64,000 nt of DNA, taken from assembly GCA_045223915.1 (NCBI GenBank), contig JBGUZU010000042.1:5762-69761 (forward strand). The letters are read 5' to 3'. Made by a program: the position numbers and the translations under genes. Under the pieces are notes generated by a model. The model was given only the letters and a program-made list of their open reading frames with translations, was not told the DNA's origin and searched no databases. The DNA is from Ruminimicrobiellum sp045223915 (GTDB taxonomy: Bacteria; Elusimicrobiota; Endomicrobiia; Endomicrobiales; Endomicrobiaceae). Below, one piece after another: positions 11,201 through 17,995 of this stretch. The stretch's first letter is position 1. The number at the start of each line of letters is the position of its first letter.

Positions 11201-14200
11201 CAAAGAAAGATGATATAGAATTTATTTTAAAACATATAGATACAGACTACGATTCGTTAAATGACAAGCAGAAGGATTTGGTAAATAAGTTGGTTGCCGA
11301 AACAAGAAGTAAAATTTTTGCCGATTATGAGTTTGTTAATTACATTAAAAGAAAATTTAGTAAATTACCGAGCGAATTTGTTGATTATTCCGGTTTAAGA
11401 GAAATGGGAAAATTAAGAGAGTATTTAGTGAATAATAAAATGTGGGTTGAATTGTTCTTTATGGATATTTTCGGTAAGGAACTTAGAGATTTAATAGGAT
11501 TACATATTGTTATAGACAATGAAGAATATGATGAATATATCTCGGACGAACTTCTTCAAGAGTTTTCTGAATCTTTCGGCGGAAACTTCGATAAATTTGA
11601 GAGAGACTATAACAATAAACAGGCAAGAATAAAATTTTCCGCACTAAAGAAATCATTGCCTATAGAAGCATGTTTGTATAAAAAAGTGGATTACGAAGAA
11701 GAAATTTACGGTTTCTATAATTTGGAAACTCTTTCGGCTCCGCATTATCAATATAAAACAGGAAGAAAAATTGAAATTTACCCGGAAATAGAAGAATTGC
11801 TGCAAGAATTGAAAAAGTTGGAAGAAACAAAAACAAGTAACGGTAAAGAAGCGGAAGAACGCGAAAATAAAATAAAAGAAATAAGAAATAAAATAAAAAT
11901 TTTAATGAATTTGGTTCTTTTTGACGGTACTTTTATTCATGAAATAGCACTTAAATTTGTGGTAAAAGATATCGGAGAAGAAAGAAAACAATTTGTCTTT
12001 ACTCCGGACGAATATACACCAAGCGGAACCTTGGAAGAAAACAAAAAACAAATTTTTGAAGATAAAAATTTAGGAAGCAGAACTATATTCTTTGCCGAAT
12101 ACGATGGCGGTTACTTCGTAATGGATTTACCTAAAGATGCAACTATAAGCGAATTGATGAACAGCAAGTATTTCGCCGACGCTACGGTTGCCGTATACGA
12201 TGAAGACGGGGAACCGTTAGGTGCGGATGTTAAACTTGAAGATGCAAAAGTGTATAAAATCATTAATACCGAAACCAAGAGTAAAACAAAGAAATTGACG
12301 GATGAAGAATTAAAGAGAAAACCTGTAAGAACACAGGTGCAATATTTATCAAAAACAAGTCAAGATAAAAGTACCTGCACGAATTTATCGGAGAAACTGA
12401 CAAGACAATCCGATTTAAGTGAGTTTGTGGCATTCTTATTGTTTTATGAAGATAATAGTGTTATGCTCGATAGCAGAGAGTTTACCAAGGAACAAATTGC
12501 CGATAAACTTTATGATAAAAATTCAAAGAATGAAATTTTAAGCAATAAAGAGCTTTTGCTCGAAGCATTGGATATCATATCAAGAGTGATAGATGATCTT
12601 GAATTGGAAGATATTGCTCCTTCGGTATTCATAAAAAGATCCGTAATGATAGCAAATCATTATAATCTGTCAAATATATTTGAATTATTTGAAGCATTGG
12701 ATTACGGAGTTATAGATTTCAGTGATATCATAAATTACTATAAAACTTGTATTTTCATAAAAACAAAATCGAAAAAAGTAAGTGAACAACAAATACTGAA
12801 ATTATTGTCGGATAAACTCGGAGCTCAAATAATCAGGGTAGATACAAGAAAAAGACCGAATTCAAAATATAACCTTATCATTAACGATAGAAAATATTTT
12901 GTTGATTATGAAGGTTACGAATTTGATGCCGTTCAGGATTTGTTGGAATCGCAGGATATACATTTTGAATATGTTGCCGATAAGAGCAGCAGAGAAATAG
13001 GTAAAAAAGAAAACAAAGAAAAAATATTTATCACTATGGATTTTGTCAGACCGAGAAAATTTTTGCCTTTAATGTCTTTCGGAAACAATATAGGAGTATT
13101 GGTTCAACATGCCATGATAAACCATTCGGGTGTTGTCAGTATTATTTTACAAAACATAAAAAATCAGGTTATAAGTTCGGAACAAGCCGAAAATCCGGAA
13201 TTTTCCGAAGATGAAATCAAAATGTTGCCGGATGTTAGAATGTATTCTGCAGCCATAGAACTTGTGGAAAAAGCAGGATTTGTTTCCGAAAAAATTAAAA
13301 GAGAGCATCCCGGTGAAGAATTAAAAATTTCCGATTATGAAGAAATGGAATCGGCATATTTTGACCTTTTATCGTTATTTTCCGAATATCCTGTTCTTAT
13401 AACTCAAATATTATTGGGATTATATTCAAAGGAAAGTTATACATATGACGAACAATCGGTACTGTCGCAAGAAACTCCGTATCTTACAAGAGAACAAGTA
13501 AATATAATTGCACAAAATATAAAAAATCCGGACTTATCCGAATATTCCGATTTATTGGAAAAGTTGGGGCTTGATATACAAGGAGGTTTTTCTACGGGAA
13601 TTTCTAATGTGAATTTCGTTGTATCAAGATCTCTGGATTTGGTTGAAGATGAATCAACTTTTTCTTTTGCGACATTTGATGTAAATCCGGAAACCGGTAC
13701 TGCCACTGTTTATATAAGTGAAGCATTCTTGAGAGAATTGGATAAAAAAACTGAAGAAGAAAAGAATGAATTGTTGAAACAATTGGCATTACATGAAATC
13801 ATGGAATATTTTGCGTTAACATTCGGTTCTGCTGTCACATACGAAGATGTACACAATCAGTTTGAATCGTATCAGGGGCAACAAGCTTTAATGGCTTTTG
13901 CAAAAAATATAGCTATTCCGAATATATTAAGAACTAGAGAAGCTTTGTTCCAGGAAGTGGATACTTTGCTTTCACCGAGTGACTTTGAGGAAATGAATCC
14001 TCAATCAACAATCGGATTGTTGTTAGGTAACAGAATGATTTCATCTTTTGAAAGAACGTATAAATTATATAAAGAGGGAAAACTCAGTAAAATCTTTATC
14101 TCCGGTAATACAAGAAGTTCATTGGAAATAATTTCAAGACTAAGAACAAACATTGAAAATAAAAAGTATATTGAAGGTATAACAGCTCAAAATGCGGATG

Positions 14201-15192
14201 CTAATGCTGTTAGAACAATAAAAGATTTGTTGTCTCTTACACCTGAAATTTTTGATGCTATTACTACCGGTATTATTGATTCTGTTACAACGGAAGATTT
14301 ATCACATCCTGTTTTATTAGATGAAAAATTAACTGCCCCTGTATCAAAAGATGAAATCTTTGATGTTGTATCAAAAGACGGTATAAGTGAGGCTGCTATT
14401 ATAAAGTGGATAATATTGGAATCCGCAAGACAAGATGGTATGAACAGAAAAGAAATTAATCAATTAATCCGATCAATAGTATTGGAAACAAAGGCTTCAA
14501 ATACACCGGAAAACGTTGCGAATATTTTTGCAAAAAAAGAGTTTAAAGATTTTATACAAGATAAAGATGACATAGATGTTATTGTTATACAAACTCCGTT
14601 TTCTCAAACAAGAGCAGGTTCGACATTGAAAAAATTCTTAAATGAAAATACAGCAACTTTAGGAGATAAAAATTTTGATATTTACAACATGAGTTTTGAC
14701 CTTAACTCTGAAACATATCATTACGGCAATGTCAGTGCTTTAAATTTGTCATTGGGTGAATGGACAAGATTAATAGCGTATGCATTAAAGGGTGATATCG
14801 TTCCTGTGATAGAAAATCAAGAAGGTTTGAAAGCAATTCCTTCGGATATATTAGTAAATTTACTTTCGTTATTACCTGTTTTAAATGCTAAAGAAAAATC
14901 AAATCTGTACAAAGTATTCTCCGATGCCGCAAAACAGGATTCTAACTTTGAAACTGTGGATAAATTGTTAAAGATATTAGAGCAGCAAATAGGAAGTAAA
15001 GAAAATATAGGATATATTTTAATTTCGGAATTTATAAAATATATTTATGCTGATACTACGGAACAAAGACAACTCGAAAAAGATTGGGATGAGATGATAA
15101 TCAAAGAAGTATTGCCGGATTTCGCTTCAGACGAAGCTCTTGCATTGGATCAAAGGTTACAAAATACCCACAATATATTGTCAGCGGCATAG
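5227..15192 (+). CDS. Giant exported chimera with ChaN/TraB-like, nucleotidyltransferase-like, RelA/SpoT-like and TGS segments
   Basis: 3321 residues; a GGAG site and a signal peptide (cut near NSFSA, residue 28) fix the start. Parts seen in order: residues about 55-490, a ChaN/TraB-type domain with IQDLHNN, YMEGA and a closing GGFHTEG; residues 763-800, a module with HERLE (793-797); residues 1413-1430, a nucleotidyltransferase-like GGSLAKGN...SDIYYD in which the usual second acidic residue of DxD is Tyr1428; residues about 1815-1900, a helical region like the RelA/SpoT HD part; KSLYSI (1939-1944) and DLIGLHIVIDN (2088-2098), matching synthetase motifs; a TGS domain (about 2285-2350); a second HExxE module with HEIME (2856-2860); and the end NILSAA. 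RSH and TGS domains are normally cytosolic, so a signal peptide is surprising. Catalytic activity is unproven, and the domain calls rest on motif recognition by eye. Confidence 0.88.
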   Translation: MNKLKKMVSAIISLSLMITTLPINSFSASYPVLPQYEFSNFAKITSANFCENSNTTIINIQDLHNNKEVQDNIYKLLEKLNNQCTDLEVYMEGASDLIDYGKLSSSLNKEELTALMEALYAKDKLSGAEFFGYKNNKILKPTEQKSIYDRNIQNYSFLIKNKQKINELLSNKYEKIKTLNNYLIKDQISLLKFYNAYLNKKISSEFFYKKILVELAKRKISSLKYVNTKLYIDVLNASKNINQKLAERQLQIVLTNLKNTITYQEYVNLLQDSKNLSDINVIFAYLSDKVSNIDKFTKYPDLFRLINLREVSSLINPLDLVEEEREMMEDILLSYSKTTENKEVVFVNLFFQIYKKLLLASISSNEYVYYKQNYGRFVNLYSKYVQNDNLFDLYRYLVVAENFNELNLERNISFVDNLVPDSKDIKIENNYRGKFYNINKILSGLDKTKNVKVIISGGFHTEGVNELLKNKQVSYITLTPNVKESDPLYEQNYLDSIVEQAQVDTNAISKRPFLEQKVPIIVDNIIVSLDSMTEYLKQGKSLDEVENIINGVIKTVLQNNSESDSVENFINFRFDANGEAVITVDDKEYVLTFENGKIEIKKDSSTTTTLAKNIKLLIKKALGIDTIKMKLSVSDQDSNIGADSIGVDSIAVANQIAANLLMNQNILLPWFANRVMRAIIGLESADVSSSREYKVLEEVIKEQYENLGEEYPSVDSKNNPIKIGKSPLLVGAQQDGYGNVKEYASLFYVVWGTNDKTGANVVKEIFISNILFTYLKDLTEKELKQFFETLITHERLEIIAISGESKRYNSHHEDFARTPEGFHKYIRNGSDFAEFVSEQGYSPEVVDSQKSLLDQLDDIISAVNEQNSEYSGIISLVSKKEDSPYSDEDVARFLAVRSGEEETISQSSIEIADEICKKLKQEYSLSNSTFNIKSFVKFVNGKYAFVYKKSNRYMNFDNLPVLVRDLLKDKYIKLWSNSEDVSLSQIDDISFPVCEVDEDEPFSLEQKEILYGKNIFFVEDIISRNSKTYNRIYKKLVDSETATVQPFVFFDLSKEPKGSNFITEETYDKIVENPQLLFDVLSKTNGKVKKYIFYWLVKLSKDSKGIKILQQLTEQNNDIVKNLILEMFNILENGETILNVKNTELVELILMLGIGEKKAVADITQQDLADLLKKYNIKFNLDLSKPLTVKYDDWKDNIPYLVTYAYMCGYNYIDANGINNIYENVADSKETNRDLIEEFCKKFNISLIDKKTKLKYFHFSEKEIENAEALIDEAFTDRITKLITEYGEAKISYSNFKNFIEDELQQLFDEAKVKKSARIKLKKEQDILKRKYFEKGKMERAKYHFEKYTKFYENQYMKGELSYDEYIKEMERLENDYRKAVKSAMINAKNIALDELKIDKIYMNDSMFAIIIGGSLAKGNSMKDSDIYYDIIVKNGVISKSIEQYFTPLYSSILRDLGLLNYQVFKYSATSLDRRNINTFVDEQEVAPFLNYELLETDKEECLELYEEYMNGVMQDSLKASDSVDTLDFIAKMYHTISEDGKGWIGKSFYSVYSEDKDKIFTTRWSLMSFEAVLNKLIFQTLTEIFNETKEIRFSNLPISVEEQVDFLKHSAFSNDEAAQKNLDDVLNAWRFLSANRYENNNIWTDFSQDKKNAVNTINAFVMTYLEKQEKTTDTKREVKDVKDFLKIIEEFVYDNSTNLQVFRIGYDKYSHLEQWREFARDRKTNKDAKPEDDSNFETFIKAQAIVLLLEMDDIETIKNKLESLKIPGLDKYLSSLFKSLDAIKKIDEQFKDFEDMQGERSLQNYWDLVAKTAENEETLLALIAHKLTQAKYPNPERYQTEEDMYEAKKQATLLVHSVYLPLSRRFGNSDMYEYVRNDLFEISNPQEYLNLLNIIETLYGVPYTEFREINEDIKIAAETFLQSKNIPEDAFIVKFRPKSLYSIHEKLNSERRKGEIIHTIGETEKGLVKFILTSDDPLFKEILESAKSKDTKKDDIEFILKHIDTDYDSLNDKQKDLVNKLVAETRSKIFADYEFVNYIKRKFSKLPSEFVDYSGLREMGKLREYLVNNKMWVELFFMDIFGKELRDLIGLHIVIDNEEYDEYISDELLQEFSESFGGNFDKFERDYNNKQARIKFSALKKSLPIEACLYKKVDYEEEIYGFYNLETLSAPHYQYKTGRKIEIYPEIEELLQELKKLEETKTSNGKEAEERENKIKEIRNKIKILMNLVLFDGTFIHEIALKFVVKDIGEERKQFVFTPDEYTPSGTLEENKKQIFEDKNLGSRTIFFAEYDGGYFVMDLPKDATISELMNSKYFADATVAVYDEDGEPLGADVKLEDAKVYKIINTETKSKTKKLTDEELKRKPVRTQVQYLSKTSQDKSTCTNLSEKLTRQSDLSEFVAFLLFYEDNSVMLDSREFTKEQIADKLYDKNSKNEILSNKELLLEALDIISRVIDDLELEDIAPSVFIKRSVMIANHYNLSNIFELFEALDYGVIDFSDIINYYKTCIFIKTKSKKVSEQQILKLLSDKLGAQIIRVDTRKRPNSKYNLIINDRKYFVDYEGYEFDAVQDLLESQDIHFEYVADKSSREIGKKENKEKIFITMDFVRPRKFLPLMSFGNNIGVLVQHAMINHSGVVSIILQNIKNQVISSEQAENPEFSEDEIKMLPDVRMYSAAIELVEKAGFVSEKIKREHPGEELKISDYEEMESAYFDLLSLFSEYPVLITQILLGLYSKESYTYDEQSVLSQETPYLTREQVNIIAQNIKNPDLSEYSDLLEKLGLDIQGGFSTGISNVNFVVSRSLDLVEDESTFSFATFDVNPETGTATVYISEAFLRELDKKTEEEKNELLKQLALHEIMEYFALTFGSAVTYEDVHNQFESYQGQQALMAFAKNIAIPNILRTREALFQEVDTLLSPSDFEEMNPQSTIGLLLGNRMISSFERTYKLYKEGKLSKIFISGNTRSSLEIISRLRTNIENKKYIEGITAQNADANAVRTIKDLLSLTPEIFDAITTGIIDSVTTEDLSHPVLLDEKLTAPVSKDEIFDVVSKDGISEAAIIKWIILESARQDGMNRKEINQLIRSIVLETKASNTPENVANIFAKKEFKDFIQDKDDIDVIVIQTPFSQTRAGSTLKKFLNENTATLGDKNFDIYNMSFDLNSETYHYGNVSALNLSLGEWTRLIAYALKGDIVPVIENQEGLKAIPSDILVNLLSLLPVLNAKEKSNLYKVFSDAAKQDSNFETVDKLLKILEQQIGSKENIGYILISEFIKYIYADTTEQRQLEKDWDEMIIKEVLPDFASDEALALDQRLQNTHNILSAA

Positions 15193-15205
15193 TATTTTGT
15201 TTTAT

Positions 15206-15234
15206 TTGAAAAATGTAGTCTAAATTGTTAAAAT
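15206..15234 (+). promoter_or_regulatory. Sigma-70 type promoter for ybaB-lptF-lptG
   Basis: TTGAAA (15206-15211), a 17-base spacer and TAAAAT (15229-15234). Apart from the spacer sequence it is identical in form to the secA promoter. It lies just after the giant gene and 28 bases before the ybaB start. Confidence 0.65.
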
Positions 15235-15261
15235 TTATAAAATTTTGTTTTGGAGAAAATT

Positions 15262-15561
15262 ATGGAATTATTTAAGATGGCTAAAGAAGCAATGTCAATG
15301 AGAAGTAAAGTTAAAGAAATGGAAAAAGCTTTGAAAGCAAAGATTGTTGATATAGATTATAAAGGTATTAAAATATCAATGAATGCAAAAAATGAAATAG
15401 TAAGCTTGAAATTACCGGAAGATTTTGGTAAAAATTCTGTGAAAGATATGGAAAAAATGATGTTTTCCGCTATGCAGGAAGCTATAAAAGAATCTCAAAA
15501 AGCTATGGCTGAAGAATCAAAAAAACTTATGGGCGGAATGAACATACCGGGTTTAAACTAA
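15262..15561 (+). CDS. ybaB: YbaB/EbfC family nucleoid-associated protein
   Basis: 99 residues, the normal size for this dimeric DNA-binding family. The N-terminal helix is rich in Met and Lys, the central strands include VDIDYKGIKISMNAKNEIVSLKLPE, split here by its beta turns, and the C-terminus is a long helix ending in a Gly/Met-rich tail (LMGGMNIPGL), as is typical. A TTG at 15250 would extend the frame by four codons, but the GGAG at 15252-15255 serves the ATG at 15262. It is the first gene of a likely operon with lptF and lptG. In many bacteria ybaB sits beside recR or dnaX; that is not the case here. Confidence 0.88.
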   Translation: MELFKMAKEAMSMRSKVKEMEKALKAKIVDIDYKGIKISMNAKNEIVSLKLPEDFGKNSVKDMEKMMFSAMQEAIKESQKAMAEESKKLMGGMNIPGLN

Positions 15562-15594
15562 TCTGATATTTTGTCTCATTGTTTGTAGTTTAAC

Positions 15595-16713
15595 ATGATA
15601 AAAATATTACATAGATATATTCTAAAAGAATTTATAGGTTCGTTTGGTTTCGGACTTATAATATTTTCTGCAATATTGTTGTTGGACCAAATTTTTCAAC
15701 TTGTTGATTTGTTTCTATCAAAAGGTGTAAGCCTTGGTCTGATAGCACAATTGTTTATTCTTATCATTCCCAATATTTTAACACTTACAATACCTATGGC
15801 AATTTTATTCGGTGCATTACTAAGTTACGGAAGATTTGCCGAAGACAACGAAATTACCGTTATGAAAGCTACGGGTATAACATATAAAACATTATCTATG
15901 CCGATAATCGTTTTTGTTGTTTTAATGAGTATAGGCTTGGTTTGGTTCAATCATTATTTGTCTCCGTCTACACATATGTATTTCAGAACCTTATACAAAA
16001 AAATTCTTACCGAAGCTCCTCTTGCCAAATTCAGTGAAAAAACAATAACATCTATAGGACAATACAAAATATATGCGCACGAAGTTGACTCTAAAAATAA
16101 CACTCTCAGCGGTGTGAATATTTATAAATTCGAAAAAATAGAAAATAAAGATACTGAAAGGAAAACGGAATATATTCCGTGGAGAATAGCAGCTTCTTAC
16201 GGAACAATAGGTGTGAACCACAATGTTGTGGAATTAACATTATACGACGGATATTGGCAAAGAACCGATCCTAACGAATTAGGTTGCATGATACATATGA
16301 ATTTTAAAACTTATAAGTTTACTATACCTATCGGTTCAAGTATAGATTTTTCCGATGAATCTTTAAGAGAATTGAATTCAAAGAAGCTCAGAAAAAAAAT
16401 AAATGAAACGGAAAAACATGCGCTTGAAAGAAATATGTATACGAATGAATATTGGCTCAGATGGACTGTTGCGATTGCTCCTATAGTTTTTGTTCTGATT
16501 GCAATTCCCGTTGGTATTATGGCCGGTAAAGGCGGTAAAGCTATTGGTTTCGGTATGAGTTTGGTTGTAATATTTATATATTATCTGTTTTTGGTTATAT
16601 CCATGAATGTAGGTGAAAAAGGGTATGTGCCTTCTTGTTATATAATGTGGCTGCCCGATTTGGTATTAGCTGTAGTCGGAATAATTTTATTTAGGAAAAT
16701 GTTAAAAAAATAA
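15595..16713 (+). CDS. lptF: LPS export permease LptF (YjgP/YjgQ family)
   Basis: 372 residues. Two N-terminal membrane helices and a pair near 60-125 are followed by a periplasmic beta-jellyroll region (about 130-270) and two C-terminal helices, which is the LptF/LptG layout. With LptG it forms the inner-membrane part of the LptB2FG transporter that drives lipopolysaccharide to the outer membrane. Family-typical features are LLDQIFQLVDLFLSKGV near residue 30 and the EITVMKATGI coupling-helix region that contacts LptB. lptG follows one base after the stop. Which of the two genes is F and which is G is a call by order and is less sure than the family. Confidence 0.9.
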   Translation: MIKILHRYILKEFIGSFGFGLIIFSAILLLDQIFQLVDLFLSKGVSLGLIAQLFILIIPNILTLTIPMAILFGALLSYGRFAEDNEITVMKATGITYKTLSMPIIVFVVLMSIGLVWFNHYLSPSTHMYFRTLYKKILTEAPLAKFSEKTITSIGQYKIYAHEVDSKNNTLSGVNIYKFEKIENKDTERKTEYIPWRIAASYGTIGVNHNVVELTLYDGYWQRTDPNELGCMIHMNFKTYKFTIPIGSSIDFSDESLRELNSKKLRKKINETEKHALERNMYTNEYWLRWTVAIAPIVFVLIAIPVGIMAGKGGKAIGFGMSLVVIFIYYLFLVISMNVGEKGYVPSCYIMWLPDLVLAVVGIILFRKMLKK

Positions 16714-16714
16714 A

Positions 16715-17800
16715 ATGATAAAAATTTATACATACATTTCAAAACAATTTTTAAAACCGTTGGTATTTATAGCATTTGCTTTCGGTTTTATCGTTATGAT
16801 CTCTGAATTTTTCAGAGAGATGAGTATGTATATGGAACTCAAAACTCCGTTTTATTTGATAATAGAATATCTTTTCTTGAGTTTACCGTGGTGGATGATA
16901 GATGTTTTTGCCGTATCCGTATTACTGGCACTTTTGTTTTCTTTGGGAGAACTTGCCAAAAGAAACGAAATTACCGCACTTAAAGCTTCCGGTGTAAACC
17001 TTTGGAGAATAATATGCCTTTTTATGATATTGGGATTAGGTATAGGAATTTTTGATTTTTGTATGAGGGAATTTGTTATTCCTCATACCGTAGTCCAAGC
17101 GGAATACGTAAGAAAAGTAAAAATCAAAAAGAAACAAATGGACGATATTTCAAACGAACATAAAAACATTATAGTTACATTGCCTAATAATTCAAGAATG
17201 TCTATCGGATATTTAAACATAAAAGAAAATTATATGAGAGATATTATTATCGATGAATATAACGATAAATATTATCTCACAAAAAATATTGTTGTAGGTG
17301 AAGGTGTTTATACAAACGGCGGTTGGTTGTTGAAACACGGCGTGACAAGAACTTTTGACGATAAAAATAATTGGAACGAACAATATTTTGAAAGTAAAAT
17401 TTTCGGATTTACCGTTAAACCGAGAGACTTAATAGTTAAAGATACAAGATATGAACAGATGAATTTAAAAACTTTTAAAGAATATATACGGAAAAAACAA
17501 ATGTTGGGTCAAAACACTTTAAAAGAACAAATAAAGTATCACTCGAGATTTGCAAATGTTTTTGCACACATAATAGTTATGATGATAGGTATACCTTTTG
17601 CTTTAGGTTTGGGAAATAAGTTCGGCAAAATAATAAGTTTTACTTTTGCACTTATTTTTTCGTTCATATATTGGTGTATTCAGGCTGTATGTATGAGCTT
17701 GGGGGAAAACCAAATCGTTAATGTATGGCTTGCCGCTTGGCTTCCGAATATTTTGTTCGGTGTAGTCGGAATCTATCTGATGTCCAAAATTAAAAAATAA
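16715..17800 (+). CDS. lptG: LPS export permease LptG (YjgP/YjgQ family)
   Basis: 361 residues with the same plan as its neighbour: N-terminal helices (about 12-35 and 50-75), the coupling region KRNEITALKASGVN, a periplasmic jellyroll domain and C-terminal helices (about 285-355). It starts two bases after the lptF stop and must be co-translated with it. LptB and LptC are not in the window. The gene ends just before a repeat-rich gap, and uvrB converges on it from the other side. Confidence 0.9.
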   Translation: MIKIYTYISKQFLKPLVFIAFAFGFIVMISEFFREMSMYMELKTPFYLIIEYLFLSLPWWMIDVFAVSVLLALLFSLGELAKRNEITALKASGVNLWRIICLFMILGLGIGIFDFCMREFVIPHTVVQAEYVRKVKIKKKQMDDISNEHKNIIVTLPNNSRMSIGYLNIKENYMRDIIIDEYNDKYYLTKNIVVGEGVYTNGGWLLKHGVTRTFDDKNNWNEQYFESKIFGFTVKPRDLIVKDTRYEQMNLKTFKEYIRKKQMLGQNTLKEQIKYHSRFANVFAHIIVMMIGIPFALGLGNKFGKIISFTFALIFSFIYWCIQAVCMSLGENQIVNVWLAAWLPNILFGVVGIYLMSKIKK

Positions 17801-17833
17801 CAAAATTATTGTCTATAGTTAATAGTTTGTAGT

Positions 17834-17910
17834 TGTCATCCCGCAGACGTTGCGCGGAATGTTGGCTCACCTTGTAAGAGCCAAGCATCCGAACTTGATG
17901 CGGGATCCCG
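17834..17910. repeat. Long REP-like element with nested hairpins
   Basis: The outer arms are ATCCCGCA (17838-17845) and TGCGGGAT (17899-17906). An inner stem TTGGCTC/GAGCCAA (17862-17868 with 17878-17884) closes a 9-nt loop. Its reverse complement is related to the copy at 63863-63935, which shares a GACGTTGCGCGGAATGT block (17847-17863). In the other copy the inner stem is TTTGCCC/GGGCAAA, so both strands of the stem changed together. Confidence 0.75.
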
Positions 17911-17946
17911 TTGTTTGTCGTTTGTTGTAAGCTATAAGCCATAAGC

Positions 17947-17995
17947 AAAAATCGCCTTGCGATTTTTCTAAGCTAAAATTTGCTTTGCAAATTTT
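17947..17995. repeat. Two short palindromes at the 3' end of uvrB
   Basis: AAAAATCGC-CTT-GCGATTTTT (17947-17967) and AAAATTTGC-TTT-GCAAATTTT (17975-17995) belong to the window-wide hairpin family. The second supplies the last six uvrB codons and the final A of its TAG stop lies within it. With A and T tracts on both sides, these could end transcription from either direction. Confidence 0.8.

Noticed and set aside
5227..15192. Adhesin or non-ribosomal peptide synthetase as the identity of the giant gene
   Set aside because: There are no tandem adhesin repeats, cell-wall anchor, or adenylation and carrier-domain motifs; the motifs seen point to the other domains listed.
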